Below, in pieces: positions 7,057 to 14,811 of a DNA stretch of 24,858 bases. How positions within the stretch are numbered: position 1 is the first letter of the stretch; each line of letters starts with the position of its first letter. The notes below the pieces were generated by a model. The model was not told where the DNA came from. It was given only the letters and a program-made list of their open reading frames with translations, and searched no databases. A program made the translations under genes and the position numbers. The DNA lies in NCBI GenBank assembly GCA_947253135.1, contig CAMXYS010000008.1:1-24858 (forward strand), read 5' to 3'. This DNA is from an uncultured Clostridia bacterium (GTDB lineage: Bacteria > Bacillota > Clostridia > Saccharofermentanales > Fastidiosipilaceae).

Positions 7057-7650
7057 TTGCAGATTGCCTATATAACAACAATAGGACAAGACAGCCATGC
7101 TTTTGTACCTGAATTTGAAGATCGCCGTGGTATGACCGCGGCCCCTTCGGGCGAAGGCCCTGCGACAGACCTTCCGGCGTCGGTAGCCCGCTCCCTGATC
7201 TTGGGTGGTGTCCGGATTGAGGACGGCACCCCGGCTCTGGCCGGCAACAGTGATGCAGATGTGATTTTGCATGCTATTACCAATGCTATTTCCGGTTATA
7301 CGGGCATTAATATTTTAGGAGGAAAGGCGGATGACTTGTGCCGGGCCGGAGAGACGAATTCGGCCGTCTACCTGCAAGAAGCCTTGGCCACCTTGCCGGC
7401 GGAAGTCAGACTTGAGCATGTTTCTTTAAGCTTGGAAGGTAGCCGCCCCCGACTAAAGCCTTACGTCGACCGGATTCGCTTAAATGTGGCAAAACTTTTG
7501 GACCTTAGCCTGAACCAAGTCGGTTTAACCGCCACCAGTGGTGAGGGGCTGACCGCCTTTGGCCGCGGTGAAGGTATCCAGGTGTTTTGTCTTTTGACCT
7601 TAGCGCGGACAGACGAATTGATTTTCAACCACGAGGAGACAAATAAATGA
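7057..7650 (+). CDS. Divergent IspF-like (MECDP synthase family) protein
   Basis: A 197-aa protein related to IspF, which makes 2-C-methyl-D-erythritol 2,4-cyclodiphosphate in the MEP isoprenoid pathway. The metal ligands D12, H14 and H72 (in NSDADVILHA) are kept, and the C-terminal FGRGEGI motif matches. Departures: the invariant His of HSDGD is N64; the FPDTDP substrate loop is absent and replaced by INILGGKADDLCRAG; about 25 extra residues (18-46) sit between the first metal motif and LILGG. It may be a paralogue with another substrate, or a working but unusual IspF. The start is TTG 7057, with AGGAG (7045-7049) at 7-nt spacing. It lies 2 nt after the lipoprotein gene and overlaps the protease gene by 4 nt. 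Confidence 0.7.
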   Translation: MQIAYITTIGQDSHAFVPEFEDRRGMTAAPSGEGPATDLPASVARSLILGGVRIEDGTPALAGNSDADVILHAITNAISGYTGINILGGKADDLCRAGETNSAVYLQEALATLPAEVRLEHVSLSLEGSRPRLKPYVDRIRLNVAKLLDLSLNQVGLTATSGEGLTAFGRGEGIQVFCLLTLARTDELIFNHEETNK

Positions 7651-10600
7651 TGGAATTTTCAGCAGACCAAATCTACCATGGCTTTCGGTGGGCGAACAGC
7701 CGTCCGATTCCTGAAATTGCAGCCACAGCCCACCTGTTTTACCATCTTAAAACAGGTGCCCGTCTGCTTTATTTAGAATCAGATGACATCAATAAGGTCT
7801 TTGGCATCGGCTTTCGGACGCCGCCTACGGATTCAACCGGTGTGGCCCATATTGTGGAACACTGTGTGCTGTCCGGATCCCGTAAATACAAGACCAAGGA
7901 ACCCTTTATGGATTTGATCAAAAGTTCTTTACAAACTTTTTTGAATGCCATGACTTTTCCGGACAAGACGATTTATCCGGTGGCTTCCAGAAATGACAAG
8001 GACTTTAAAAACTTAACGGACGTCTACCTCGATGCCGTCTTTTATCCTGCCATCTATGAGGACAGCCGCATTTTTGCTCAAGAAGGTTGGCACTACGAGT
8101 TGGATACGGTGGAACCGGGGGCCGCTGTGGGCCCGGCCGACCAAACTGGCTCAGTCAATTCAACCGCCCCAGCAGGCTCAGCTGACCGGGCCGATGTTGC
8201 TAGAGAGAAACTCTCACTTTCGGGTGTGGTCTACAATGAAATGAAGGGGGTTTACTCCAACCCTGTTTCCGTCCTCTATAACGAGGTTATGGCCGGCCTC
8301 TATCCGGATACCCCTTACGGTTTTGATTCCGGTGGTGATCCGGCTGAGATTCCAAACTTGACAGAGAAGGCCTTCCTGGACTTTCACCGCCGTTATTACC
8401 ACCCTTCCAACAGCTATATTTATTTTTATGGACAACTGGATCTTTTCGAGCGGTTGGCATACTTGGACCGCGAGTATTTGAGCGCTTTTGACCGCCGCGA
8501 TATCGATTCCGAGATCCCCTTGCAGGCTCCGCCCGCGAAGCCGGTGAGTCGAAGTGCCGACTATGCCGTGCCTGCCGGGACCGATCCGGCCGGCAAATCC
8601 TATTATGCCTGGGCGGTGTGCACACCGGCCGACTTGCCTGTGGCGGACCGCCTGCGCCTGGAAGTTTTGTGCGATGTTTTATTGGACAACAGTGCTTCAC
8701 CGGTCAGAGAGGCCCTGCTGAAAGAGGGTTTGGGTGAAGACGTCTTTGGCTTTAACGAGCACCTGCGGCAGGGCTTTTGCGGTGTCGGCCTGGTCAATGG
8801 CCCCGCTGATGCTGTTGCTCAATTTGTCGAAATTGTAGAAGGCGTCTTGGCTGACCAAGCTGCCGGTGCTTTGGATCGAGACAGCCTTTTAGCCTTGATC
8901 AATAAAATGGAATACAGTCTGCGCGAAGCAGGCGGTGCTACCAACCGGGGGGTGGCCTATTTCATGACAGCCTTTGAGTCCTGGCTCTATGACCGTGAAC
9001 CGGCCGAGGCTTTGTTGTTCGCTGACTACCTGGAGGCCTTGCGGGCGGATGTACAGGCAGGCCGCTATGAGGAATTGATCCGCGAATTTTTCTTAGATCA
9101 ACCACACAAACTTTATTTGACCTTGAAGCCGAAACCCGGCCTCAATGAACAGCAGGAGCAGGCGTTGGAGGCAAAGCTGCAGGCCGAGCTTAAAACCTTT
9201 ACAGGTCCTGAAATAGCCAGTTTAAAAAGCAGACTGGCCGCCTTTAGGGCCTGGCAACAGGAGCCTGAATCAGAATCTGCTCTAGCGACAATTCCGCGGC
9301 TGGAACCGGGGGATATCAACCGAGCTATTTTGACCTACGAGGAAGAGCTCAAGCAGTTAGCCGGCTGTCCGGAGTTGGCCGTATCCTACCATGCTCCGGG
9401 TATGTTGTATTTAAGGTTGGCCTTTAATCTGGATCATCTGGCAGCGACGGAGCTAACGCAGGCGGCCCTGGCGGTGAGTCTTTTGAATGAAATGGACACG
9501 GCCGGGTACGGCTATAAAGATTTGCAGACTGCGATCAATTTAAAATCCGGTGGCATTAGCCATGCCCTACAAACCTTGCGGCACGAGCCAACGGGAACAA
9601 ACCACCTGTACTATGTGGTCAACTTGCGCAGTACGCCGGACCAATGGCAGGGGGCTCTGGCCATTCTGCAGGAGATCTTGACTCAAACCGATTTTGCTGA
9701 CCGCCGGCGGGCAGTTGAGATTTTGGGCACTGTGCGGGTGTCTTTAGAACAGGCGCTGACCAGTAGTCATACCTTTGCCGTTATCCGGGCTCAGGCCGCT
9801 TTTGACGATGGATCAGTTATAAAAGACAAGGTGGGAGGATTTGCCTTTTACGAAGATTTGTGCGACTGGCTGCAAGGGCCGGCCATCGAGCAGGAAACCT
9901 GCCTGGCAGAGCTTGCGACCTTGGTCGCCAGGATGATCAACCCGGCCGCTTTGACTGTCGGCTTGACCGCTGAAACCGGCCCGGAGCGAGAGCAGGCCGA
10001 GGCGGCCCTAGCCGCTTTTATTGAGCAGTTGCCGGCAGGCGCAGCCGCGCCCGCTGCCCCGTCGGTGGAGCCCTACGGCCTGCAGAGTGAAGCCTTTGCA
10101 GCGGCCTCACAGGTGCAGTATGTGGTACAAAGTTTCTCCGGCTTGGAGCAGGAGCCGGTTTACCGAGGTCAGCTGACGGTGGCATCAACTTTATGGTCGC
10201 GCGGCTATCTGCACAACCGCGTCAGAGCTCAAGGGGGCGCTTATGGGGCAGGGTTGACACTGGGGCGCAATGGTGCTGTGACAGCTTATTCTTATCGTGA
10301 CCCGCAGCTGGAAAGGACCCTGTCAGTTTATGCCGAAGCCGGCCGAGCCTGCCTAAAAGAGCCGGTGGACCGGAGGCAGCTTGAAGATACCGTGATCGCC
10401 GCTATGAATGCCTTTGATACAGTCTTGACGCCGGCATCAGCCGGTCCGACAGCCCTAAACCTGCATCTGGCCGGCCTGACCAAGGCAGATGTATTAAGGA
10501 ATATGGAGGAGGCTATCAGCACCCGACCGTCCGATCTGACGGCTTTCGGTCACCTGTTGGACTGGGGTTTTAACGGAGACGCAGTTGCCACAGTAGTGGT

Positions 10601-10688
10601 GGGCGGAACTGAAAAAATCCGGGAGGAGGCAGAGCGTTTTGACCATATTTATGAGGTGACGGAAAAGGGCCTAAAGTTATTGAAGTAA
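7647..10688 (+). CDS. M16C-family zinc metalloprotease (PreP/presequence protease-like)
   Basis: A large insulinase-type peptidase (1013 aa, close to the usual size for the PreP/Cym1 group). These proteins form a closed chamber from two homologous halves and degrade peptides of some tens of residues. The inverted zinc motif is H68-I-V-E71-H72, the distal Glu ligand is E198 in VVYNEMKGVYSNP, and LQTFLNAMTFPDKTIYPVASRN is a family hallmark. The C-terminal half contains GGAYGAG and YSYRDP, which form the substrate-binding Arg/Tyr site. All catalytic residues are present. There is no signal peptide, so it should be cytoplasmic. Residues about 155-187 form an Ala/Gly/Pro/Asp-rich insert. The start at 7647 uses ATGA overlap with the IspF-like stop, with GAGGAG 8 nt upstream. 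No convincing terminator follows. Confidence 0.9.
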   Translation: MMEFSADQIYHGFRWANSRPIPEIAATAHLFYHLKTGARLLYLESDDINKVFGIGFRTPPTDSTGVAHIVEHCVLSGSRKYKTKEPFMDLIKSSLQTFLNAMTFPDKTIYPVASRNDKDFKNLTDVYLDAVFYPAIYEDSRIFAQEGWHYELDTVEPGAAVGPADQTGSVNSTAPAGSADRADVAREKLSLSGVVYNEMKGVYSNPVSVLYNEVMAGLYPDTPYGFDSGGDPAEIPNLTEKAFLDFHRRYYHPSNSYIYFYGQLDLFERLAYLDREYLSAFDRRDIDSEIPLQAPPAKPVSRSADYAVPAGTDPAGKSYYAWAVCTPADLPVADRLRLEVLCDVLLDNSASPVREALLKEGLGEDVFGFNEHLRQGFCGVGLVNGPADAVAQFVEIVEGVLADQAAGALDRDSLLALINKMEYSLREAGGATNRGVAYFMTAFESWLYDREPAEALLFADYLEALRADVQAGRYEELIREFFLDQPHKLYLTLKPKPGLNEQQEQALEAKLQAELKTFTGPEIASLKSRLAAFRAWQQEPESESALATIPRLEPGDINRAILTYEEELKQLAGCPELAVSYHAPGMLYLRLAFNLDHLAATELTQAALAVSLLNEMDTAGYGYKDLQTAINLKSGGISHALQTLRHEPTGTNHLYYVVNLRSTPDQWQGALAILQEILTQTDFADRRRAVEILGTVRVSLEQALTSSHTFAVIRAQAAFDDGSVIKDKVGGFAFYEDLCDWLQGPAIEQETCLAELATLVARMINPAALTVGLTAETGPEREQAEAALAAFIEQLPAGAAAPAAPSVEPYGLQSEAFAAASQVQYVVQSFSGLEQEPVYRGQLTVASTLWSRGYLHNRVRAQGGAYGAGLTLGRNGAVTAYSYRDPQLERTLSVYAEAGRACLKEPVDRRQLEDTVIAAMNAFDTVLTPASAGPTALNLHLAGLTKADVLRNMEEAISTRPSDLTAFGHLLDWGFNGDAVATVVVGGTEKIREEAERFDHIYEVTEKGLKLLK

Positions 10689-10772
10689 AAGAGCAGTTAG
10701 CTTTAGTGAGGACATGTAAGCAAAATTGAAAACCTTGATCGGTTGAATATATAACAGGCTTTGCTTGGCAGG

Positions 10773-11168
10773 TCAGGTTACCCTCCCGCCTGCAATCAAG
10801 GCCTTTTTTTCTGCCCGCGTCAATTGTTTGATGTCCCACTCGCGGCTTTGTGCCGCACTGCGGTCTGCCGCATGCTCCAGGTAGACTTGGCGGACAGGGC
10901 GCCGGCAGGCTGTGTATTTGGCGCCGCCGGGCAAGGCACCGTTGTGTTCCGACAGGCGCCTGGCGGGGTCGACTGTGATGCCGGTGTAAAAAGATCCGTC
11001 CCGACACTGTAGGATATAGACATACCAGGCTGTAGTGGCGTCGGGAATAGCGGTTGCGGCTACTTCAGGCTTGTCCTTATCCTTTGCTTTATCCATTTTT
11101 TTCGTTTTATCCTTCATCCCGCCGGCCCAAATTCCGGCCATATTAACTAAGGTTCCCAATCCCGCCAT
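10773..11168 (-). CDS. GIY-YIG nuclease-superfamily protein (YhbQ/UPF0213-like)
   Basis: A 131-aa protein whose residues 48-131 form a single GIY-YIG domain: WYVYILQCRDGSFYTGIT, then RRLSEHN, GAKYT, RRPV, DRSAAQSREWDIKQLTR. This is the small stand-alone YhbQ type, whose members are little characterised and may act on damaged or structured DNA. The first 47 residues are unusual for the family: a short hydrophobic stretch and then a Lys/Asp-rich linker (MKDKTKKMDKAKDKDK). I chose ATG at 11168 because AGGTGG lies 5 nt upstream; an in-frame GTG at 11177 overlaps that Shine-Dalgarno. The gene is convergent with the M16 gene (84-nt gap) and stands alone. Confidence 0.85.
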   Translation of the reverse strand: MAGLGTLVNMAGIWAGGMKDKTKKMDKAKDKDKPEVAATAIPDATTAWYVYILQCRDGSFYTGITVDPARRLSEHNGALPGGAKYTACRRPVRQVYLEHAADRSAAQSREWDIKQLTRAEKKALIAGGRVT

Positions 11169-11237
11169 AAGTGCCACCTATCCATCGACCGTGACTTTTC
11201 ACCTGAAACAAACTATCTTCAATTTGTAGCAAAAACA

Positions 11238-11266
11238 CTTGTAATAAAATTAAGATTAGATATCAA
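11238..11266 (-). promoter_or_regulatory. Candidate promoter of the GIY-YIG gene
   Basis: On the minus strand TTGATA (11261-11266) is followed after 17 nt by TACAAG (11238-11243), about 70 nt upstream of the ATG. The -35 matches consensus at five of six positions and the -10 at four of six. This AT-rich stretch offers other weaker possibilities. Confidence 0.35.
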
Positions 11267-11407
11267 TTATGAACAAACTTTGTCCAAAAGTATAGCGCGG
11301 AAAGAGATATTAAGAGCTGCTTTAGTGGGTAAAAAAATTTTAAGGCGGGGAGAATAAGCTGATATCAGGCCTTTGCGACCGACCCTAAAAAGAGCAAGAA
11401 AAATAAT

Positions 11408-11436
11408 TTGACGATAGGGGCAGGTTATGATATATA
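11408..11436 (+). promoter_or_regulatory. Candidate upstream promoter P1 of nrdDG
   Basis: TTGACG (11408-11413) and TATATA (11431-11436) are separated by 17 nt. The -10 element lies inside the first NrdR box, the arrangement expected for direct repression. The gap 11169-11668 otherwise holds an AT-rich stretch (about 11220-11400) in which I see no gene. Confidence 0.45.
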
Positions 11437-11440
11437 GTTA
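11425..11440 (+). promoter_or_regulatory. NrdR box 1
   Basis: TTATGATATATAGTTA fits the core of the NrdR consensus acaCwAtATaTwGtgt (central A-t-A-T-a-T-w-G kept, outer bases weaker). It lies 32 bp, about three helical turns, from box 2, the spacing typical of tandem NrdR sites. Confidence 0.65.
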
Positions 11441-11456
11441 TCCCGCTGCAAAACAA

Positions 11457-11472
11457 GCACAATATGTTGTGG
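11457..11472 (+). promoter_or_regulatory. NrdR box 2
   Basis: GCACAATATGTTGTGG matches every strongly conserved position of the NrdR consensus acaCwAtATaTwGtgt. It sits 7 bp upstream of the -35 element of promoter P2. NrdR is the ATP/dATP-sensing Zn-finger/ATP-cone repressor of ribonucleotide reductase genes, which fits the nrdD gene downstream. Confidence 0.75.
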
Positions 11473-11479
11473 TTTCTCC

Positions 11480-11508
11480 TTGACAGCCGCCGCGGCTGAC
11501 AGTACTAT
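11480..11508 (+). promoter_or_regulatory. Promoter P2 of nrdDG with inverted repeat in the spacer
   Basis: A perfect TTGACA (11480-11485) and TACTAT (11503-11508) are separated by 17 nt, giving a predicted transcript start near 11515 and a leader of about 150 nt. The spacer holds an inverted repeat, TGACAGCCG (11481-11489) and CGGCTGACA (11493-11501), with eight of nine positions pairing. It could be an additional operator. Confidence 0.65.
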
Positions 11509-11561
11509 TGAAGTGTCGTTTTAGGCGTCTCCGAATCAGCTGAACAAGGCTGCAGACCTCT

Positions 11562-11590
11562 CCGGTTAACCGGTTTTCCCAAACGTTTGG
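11562..11590 (+). repeat. Two adjacent 12-bp perfect palindromes in the nrdD leader
   Basis: CCGGTTAACCGG (11562-11573) and CCAAACGTTTGG (11579-11590) are each perfectly palindromic and lie 5 bp apart. They fall downstream of promoter P2 and so could be operators or small RNA hairpins. The central AACGTT of the second resembles LacI/GalR-type operator cores, but I cannot assign a regulator. Confidence 0.4.
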
Positions 11591-11668
11591 CGGGAGTGGA
11601 TTAGGACGTAAAAATTATTCATATAGACTATTGGGCCTAACAGATAGGACTTTATAAAGGGGCAAAAG

Positions 11669-13879
11669 ATGATTGCTAAAAATATCGAACGCACTGGCAC
11701 CCGCGCTGCTTCCGCAACTTATCCGACCGTCATTAAACGTGATGGGCAAGGGGCTATTTTTCAAAAGGAAAAGATCATCAAGGCTATTATTGCCGCGATG
11801 GAGTCACCGCAGGGCGACTATGTAGAAGGTCAGGCCAGCGAAATTGCTGAAGAGATCTTGCAGCAGGCTTTGGAGGCCGGCAAGAAGAGCCTCTCTGTGT
11901 ATCAAATTGAAGATCAGGTCTACTATGCCCTGGTCGAGCGCGACAATGCAGCGACAGCCAAGGCTTATGAGAGCTATAAAGCCGTTCAGGCCTACAAACG
12001 CCAGACCAATACGACGGACTCTGTGATTGCGGCCCTGCTCGACCAGAGCGATGCGGATTTGCGGGATGAAAACTCCAACAAAAACCCGGCTATTATTGCG
12101 ACTCAGCGGGATCTGATTGCAGGCGAGGTCTCCAAGGACCTGGCCAAACGTCAAATTCTGCCGAGTGATGTACTGGCGGCCCACGAGAGCGGGGCGATTC
12201 ATGTCCATGATATGGACTACATGATCCAGCCCATGTTCAACTGCTGCTTGGTCAACTTAGAGGACATGTTGACCAACGGCACCATGATCAACGGCAAGAT
12301 GATCGACACCCCTAAATCTTTTCAAGTTGCCTGCACGGTTACGACCCAGATCATCGCCCAAGTGGCCAGCAGCCAGTATGGCGGCCAGTCGATCAACGGC
12401 ATCGACCAGATTTTAGCCCCTTTTGTCCGCAAATCCTGGAACAAGTACATGGAGCAGGTCTTGGAGGAGCAGCACGATGTGTACGGGTTGCAACAGCCCA
12501 ATGTCAAGGCTGCCGAAGAGATTGCCTGGAAGCGCACTAAAAAGGAAATTAAAGACGGTGTTCAGACCATCCAATATCAGATTAATACCCTGATGACGAC
12601 GAACGGACAGTCGCCTTTCGTCACCCTCTTTATGTATTTCGATCCGCAGGGGGAGTATGCTAAAGAAGCGGCGATGATCACCGAGGAGATTCTGCGTCAG
12701 CGCATGGAAGGAATCAAAGATGCTTCCGGCCAATATGTCACCCCGGCCTTCCCTAAACTGATTTATGTCTTAGACGAGCACAATATTTTCGCTGACAGCC
12801 CTTACTATTACCTGACTGAGCTGGCGGCGGAGTGCTCGGCCAAGCGGATGTATCCCGACTACATCAGCGCCAAAAAGATGAAGGAAATGTATGAAGGTAA
12901 TGTCTTCAGTCCCATGGGTTGTAGAGCCTTCCTGCCCCCTTCTTATAAAAATGAAAAGGGTGAGTATGTTTTTAATGGTCGCTTTAACCAGGGCGTGGTC
13001 AGCCTGAACTTGCCGCAGATTGCCTTGCTGACCCAAGGTGATGAAGACCACTTCTTCCGCCTTTTGGACAAGCGCTTAGAGATTGTGAAAAAGGCCTTGA
13101 TGGTCCGGCACAACCGGCTCAAAAATGTCACTTCCGATGTGTCCCCGATCCATTGGCAACATGGGGCCCTGGCGAGGTTAAAACCGGGTGAGCCGATCAC
13201 ACCTTACCTGTATAACGGTTATTCCACTTTGACGATCGGCTACATCGGCATGTACGAAACGGCCATGCTGGTCAAAGGTTGTTCGCATACAGATCCGGAA
13301 GGCAAGGAATTTGCCCTGCGCATCATGGATATCTTAAATCAAAAGAAACAACAGTGGACCGCCGAAACCGGCATTCAATTTGCTGTTTACGGAACCCCGG
13401 CGGAATCCTTGACCCACCGTTTCTGCCAGATCGACCTGGCCCGTTTCGGCGAAGTTGAGAATGTCACGGACAAGGGCTATTACACCAATAGCTACCATGT
13501 AGACGTCCGCGAACACATCGATGCCTTCAGCAAGTTCCGCTTTGAAGCTCAATTTCAAGAGCGGTCGACGGGTGGCATGATCAGCTATGTTGAATTACCT
13601 AATGTGGAAAATAATATCCCGGCGGTCTTGACGCTGATTCGCTATATTTATGACCACATTATGTATGCTGAATTCAATACGCGGTCGGATATTTGCCATG
13701 AGTGTGGTTTTAGCGGCGAAATAAAGGTCAATGAGCACGGTGACTGGGAATGCCCGGTTTGTGGAAACCACAGCCGTGAACACCTCACGGTTATTCGCCG
13801 AACCTGTGGTTATTTGGGTGAAAACTTCTGGAATGAGGGCCGGACCAAGGAGATTTCAGCTCGGGTTATGCACCTTTAA
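11669..13879 (+). CDS. nrdD: Anaerobic (class III) ribonucleoside-triphosphate reductase
   Basis: Glycyl-radical enzyme (736 aa) that reduces ribonucleoside triphosphates to deoxynucleotides under anoxic conditions. An N-terminal ATP-cone (about residues 18-110, starting TVIKRDGQGAIFQKEKI) gives allosteric dATP/ATP control. The catalytic barrel follows, with motifs such as HVHDMDYM and FNCCLVN. At the C-terminus the structural zinc site is C676/C679 and C695/C698, and the radical Gly714 lies in RRTCGYLG. All hallmark residues are intact. AAAGGGG (11657-11662) is about 6 nt from ATG 11669. The upstream NrdR boxes predict repression when deoxynucleotides are plentiful. The activase NrdG is encoded next, beyond a terminator hairpin. 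Confidence 0.96.
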   Translation: MIAKNIERTGTRAASATYPTVIKRDGQGAIFQKEKIIKAIIAAMESPQGDYVEGQASEIAEEILQQALEAGKKSLSVYQIEDQVYYALVERDNAATAKAYESYKAVQAYKRQTNTTDSVIAALLDQSDADLRDENSNKNPAIIATQRDLIAGEVSKDLAKRQILPSDVLAAHESGAIHVHDMDYMIQPMFNCCLVNLEDMLTNGTMINGKMIDTPKSFQVACTVTTQIIAQVASSQYGGQSINGIDQILAPFVRKSWNKYMEQVLEEQHDVYGLQQPNVKAAEEIAWKRTKKEIKDGVQTIQYQINTLMTTNGQSPFVTLFMYFDPQGEYAKEAAMITEEILRQRMEGIKDASGQYVTPAFPKLIYVLDEHNIFADSPYYYLTELAAECSAKRMYPDYISAKKMKEMYEGNVFSPMGCRAFLPPSYKNEKGEYVFNGRFNQGVVSLNLPQIALLTQGDEDHFFRLLDKRLEIVKKALMVRHNRLKNVTSDVSPIHWQHGALARLKPGEPITPYLYNGYSTLTIGYIGMYETAMLVKGCSHTDPEGKEFALRIMDILNQKKQQWTAETGIQFAVYGTPAESLTHRFCQIDLARFGEVENVTDKGYYTNSYHVDVREHIDAFSKFRFEAQFQERSTGGMISYVELPNVENNIPAVLTLIRYIYDHIMYAEFNTRSDICHECGFSGEIKVNEHGDWECPVCGNHSREHLTVIRRTCGYLGENFWNEGRTKEISARVMHL

Positions 13880-13943
13880 TAAGGCTTTGGGCATCGGTTC
13901 AGATGAACATTATCTGCCAGCCGAGCCGGTGGAAAAGTGATTT

Positions 13944-13980
13944 AGAGGCGACTCTCGGCTAGCCGGCGGAGTCGCCTTTT
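13944..13980 (+). terminator. Terminator between nrdD and nrdG
   Basis: An 11-bp stem (13944-13954 with 13969-13979, core GGCGACTC/GAGTCGCC) with an inner CGGC-TA-GCCG hairpin is followed by TTTT and CTT. It looks like an intrinsic terminator placed inside the nrdDG unit, so nrdG probably depends on partial read-through. Confidence 0.75.
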
Positions 13981-14000
13981 CTTGTGATGAGGAGCGGGCA

Positions 14001-14597
14001 ATGACAGAGGAAAAGAGAGCAAAAAAAAGCCTATTGACGGTCGAGGAATCACCGCCCTTTCGCTATGCTCAAATGCGGCCCTATGATATTGCCAACGGGC
14101 CGGGGGTCCGGTCCACTTTGTTTGTGACGGGCTGCAGTATCAAGTGCCCGGAGTGTTTTAACGAGTCCTACCAGGACCCTTGCTTTGGTGACTTATGGGG
14201 GGCGGAGGCAGAGGTGAAACTGACGGGTTTTTTAGACCGTGAAGAAATCTCCGGGCTGACCCTTTTAGGTGGAGAACCGACTGAAAGCGCCCCCGGCTTA
14301 ACAGCCTTGTTACAGCGCCTGAGGTGTCATTGGGCGGAGCAGGGACTAGGCAAAAGTGTGTGGATTTACAGCGGCTTTACACTAGATGTTCTGGAACAGC
14401 GGCCTGAGGCAATGGCCTTGTTGGCAGAATGTGACGTCTTGGTGGACGGTCCGTTTGTGGATGCTTTAAAATCGCCGGCCCTGCAATTCAAGGGTAGTGC
14501 CAACCAGCGTTTGATTGATTTGCCCCATTACCGGGCCACGGGGGAGATCAAGGAACCCTCTTTGAGGCCGGGACACCTGGACCGGATGTTCGGTTGA
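14001..14597 (+). CDS. nrdG: Anaerobic ribonucleotide reductase activating protein (radical SAM)
   Basis: Radical S-adenosylmethionine enzyme (198 aa) that generates the glycyl radical on NrdD. The 4Fe-4S motif CxxxCxxC is C45, C49 and C52 (TGCSIKCPECFN). RPYDIANGPGVRSTLFVTGC before it and LLGGEP after it are typical of NrdG. It is a little longer than the common 155-180 residues because of a polar N-terminal extension of about 20 residues. GAGGAG (13989-13994) is well placed for ATG 14001. It lies 121 nt after nrdD, with a terminator hairpin between them. Confidence 0.93.
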   Translation: MTEEKRAKKSLLTVEESPPFRYAQMRPYDIANGPGVRSTLFVTGCSIKCPECFNESYQDPCFGDLWGAEAEVKLTGFLDREEISGLTLLGGEPTESAPGLTALLQRLRCHWAEQGLGKSVWIYSGFTLDVLEQRPEAMALLAECDVLVDGPFVDALKSPALQFKGSANQRLIDLPHYRATGEIKEPSLRPGHLDRMFG

Positions 14598-14636
14598 GGG
14601 CAGGACGGCTGGCACAGGCAGTCAATTCAAACAGAC

Positions 14637-14668
14637 AAAAGGCCCACAGGTTTGATCCTGTGGGCCTT
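14637..14668 (-). terminator. Terminator of tRNA-Ser, possibly bidirectional
   Basis: AAGGCCCACAGG (14639-14650) and CCTGTGGGCCTT (14657-14668) form a perfect 12-bp stem with a 6-nt loop. On the minus strand it is followed by TTTT, so it terminates the tRNA transcript. On the plus strand only TT-A follows, so it would stop nrdG transcription less efficiently. Confidence 0.7.
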
Positions 14669-14674
14669 ACAGCA

Positions 14675-14760
14675 CGGAGGAGGTGGGATTCGAACCCACG
14701 GAGGCTTTCACCTCGCCGGTTTTCAAGACCGGTGCCTTCAGCCAGCTCGACCACTCCTCC
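14675..14760 (-). tRNA. tRNA-Ser (anticodon UGA)
   Basis: An 86-nt cloverleaf on the minus strand. The acceptor stem is GGAGGAG/CTCCTCC with discriminator G, the anticodon stem CCGGT/ACCGG encloses loop CTTGAAA (anticodon TGA at 14723-14725), and the T arm is GTGGG-TTCGAAT-CCCAC. A long variable arm (GAGG-TGAAAG-CCTC) is the class II feature of serine tRNAs. The 3' CCA is not encoded and must be added after transcription. Confidence 0.95.
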
Positions 14761-14772
14761 AAACGCTTTGAT

Positions 14773-14802
14773 ATAGTAACTTATATTGTATTTTTTTGTC
14801 AA
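14773..14802 (-). promoter_or_regulatory. Promoter of tRNA-Ser
   Basis: On the minus strand TTGACA (14797-14802) is followed after 18 nt by TACTAT (14773-14778). The predicted start is near 14766, a few bases before the mature tRNA 5' end at 14760. Confidence 0.7.
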
Positions 14803-14811
14803 ATTGTGCAG

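Noticed and set aside
10689..10772. Terminator between the convergent M16 and GIY-YIG genes
   Set aside because: Only 4-5 bp pairings (AACC/GGTT, GCAGG/CCTGC) with long loops and no T run are present.
11515..11660. Cobalamin or other known riboswitch in the nrdD leader
   Set aside because: I find no B12-box or other known riboswitch core, and class III reductase does not use cobalamin; the palindromes are better described as such.
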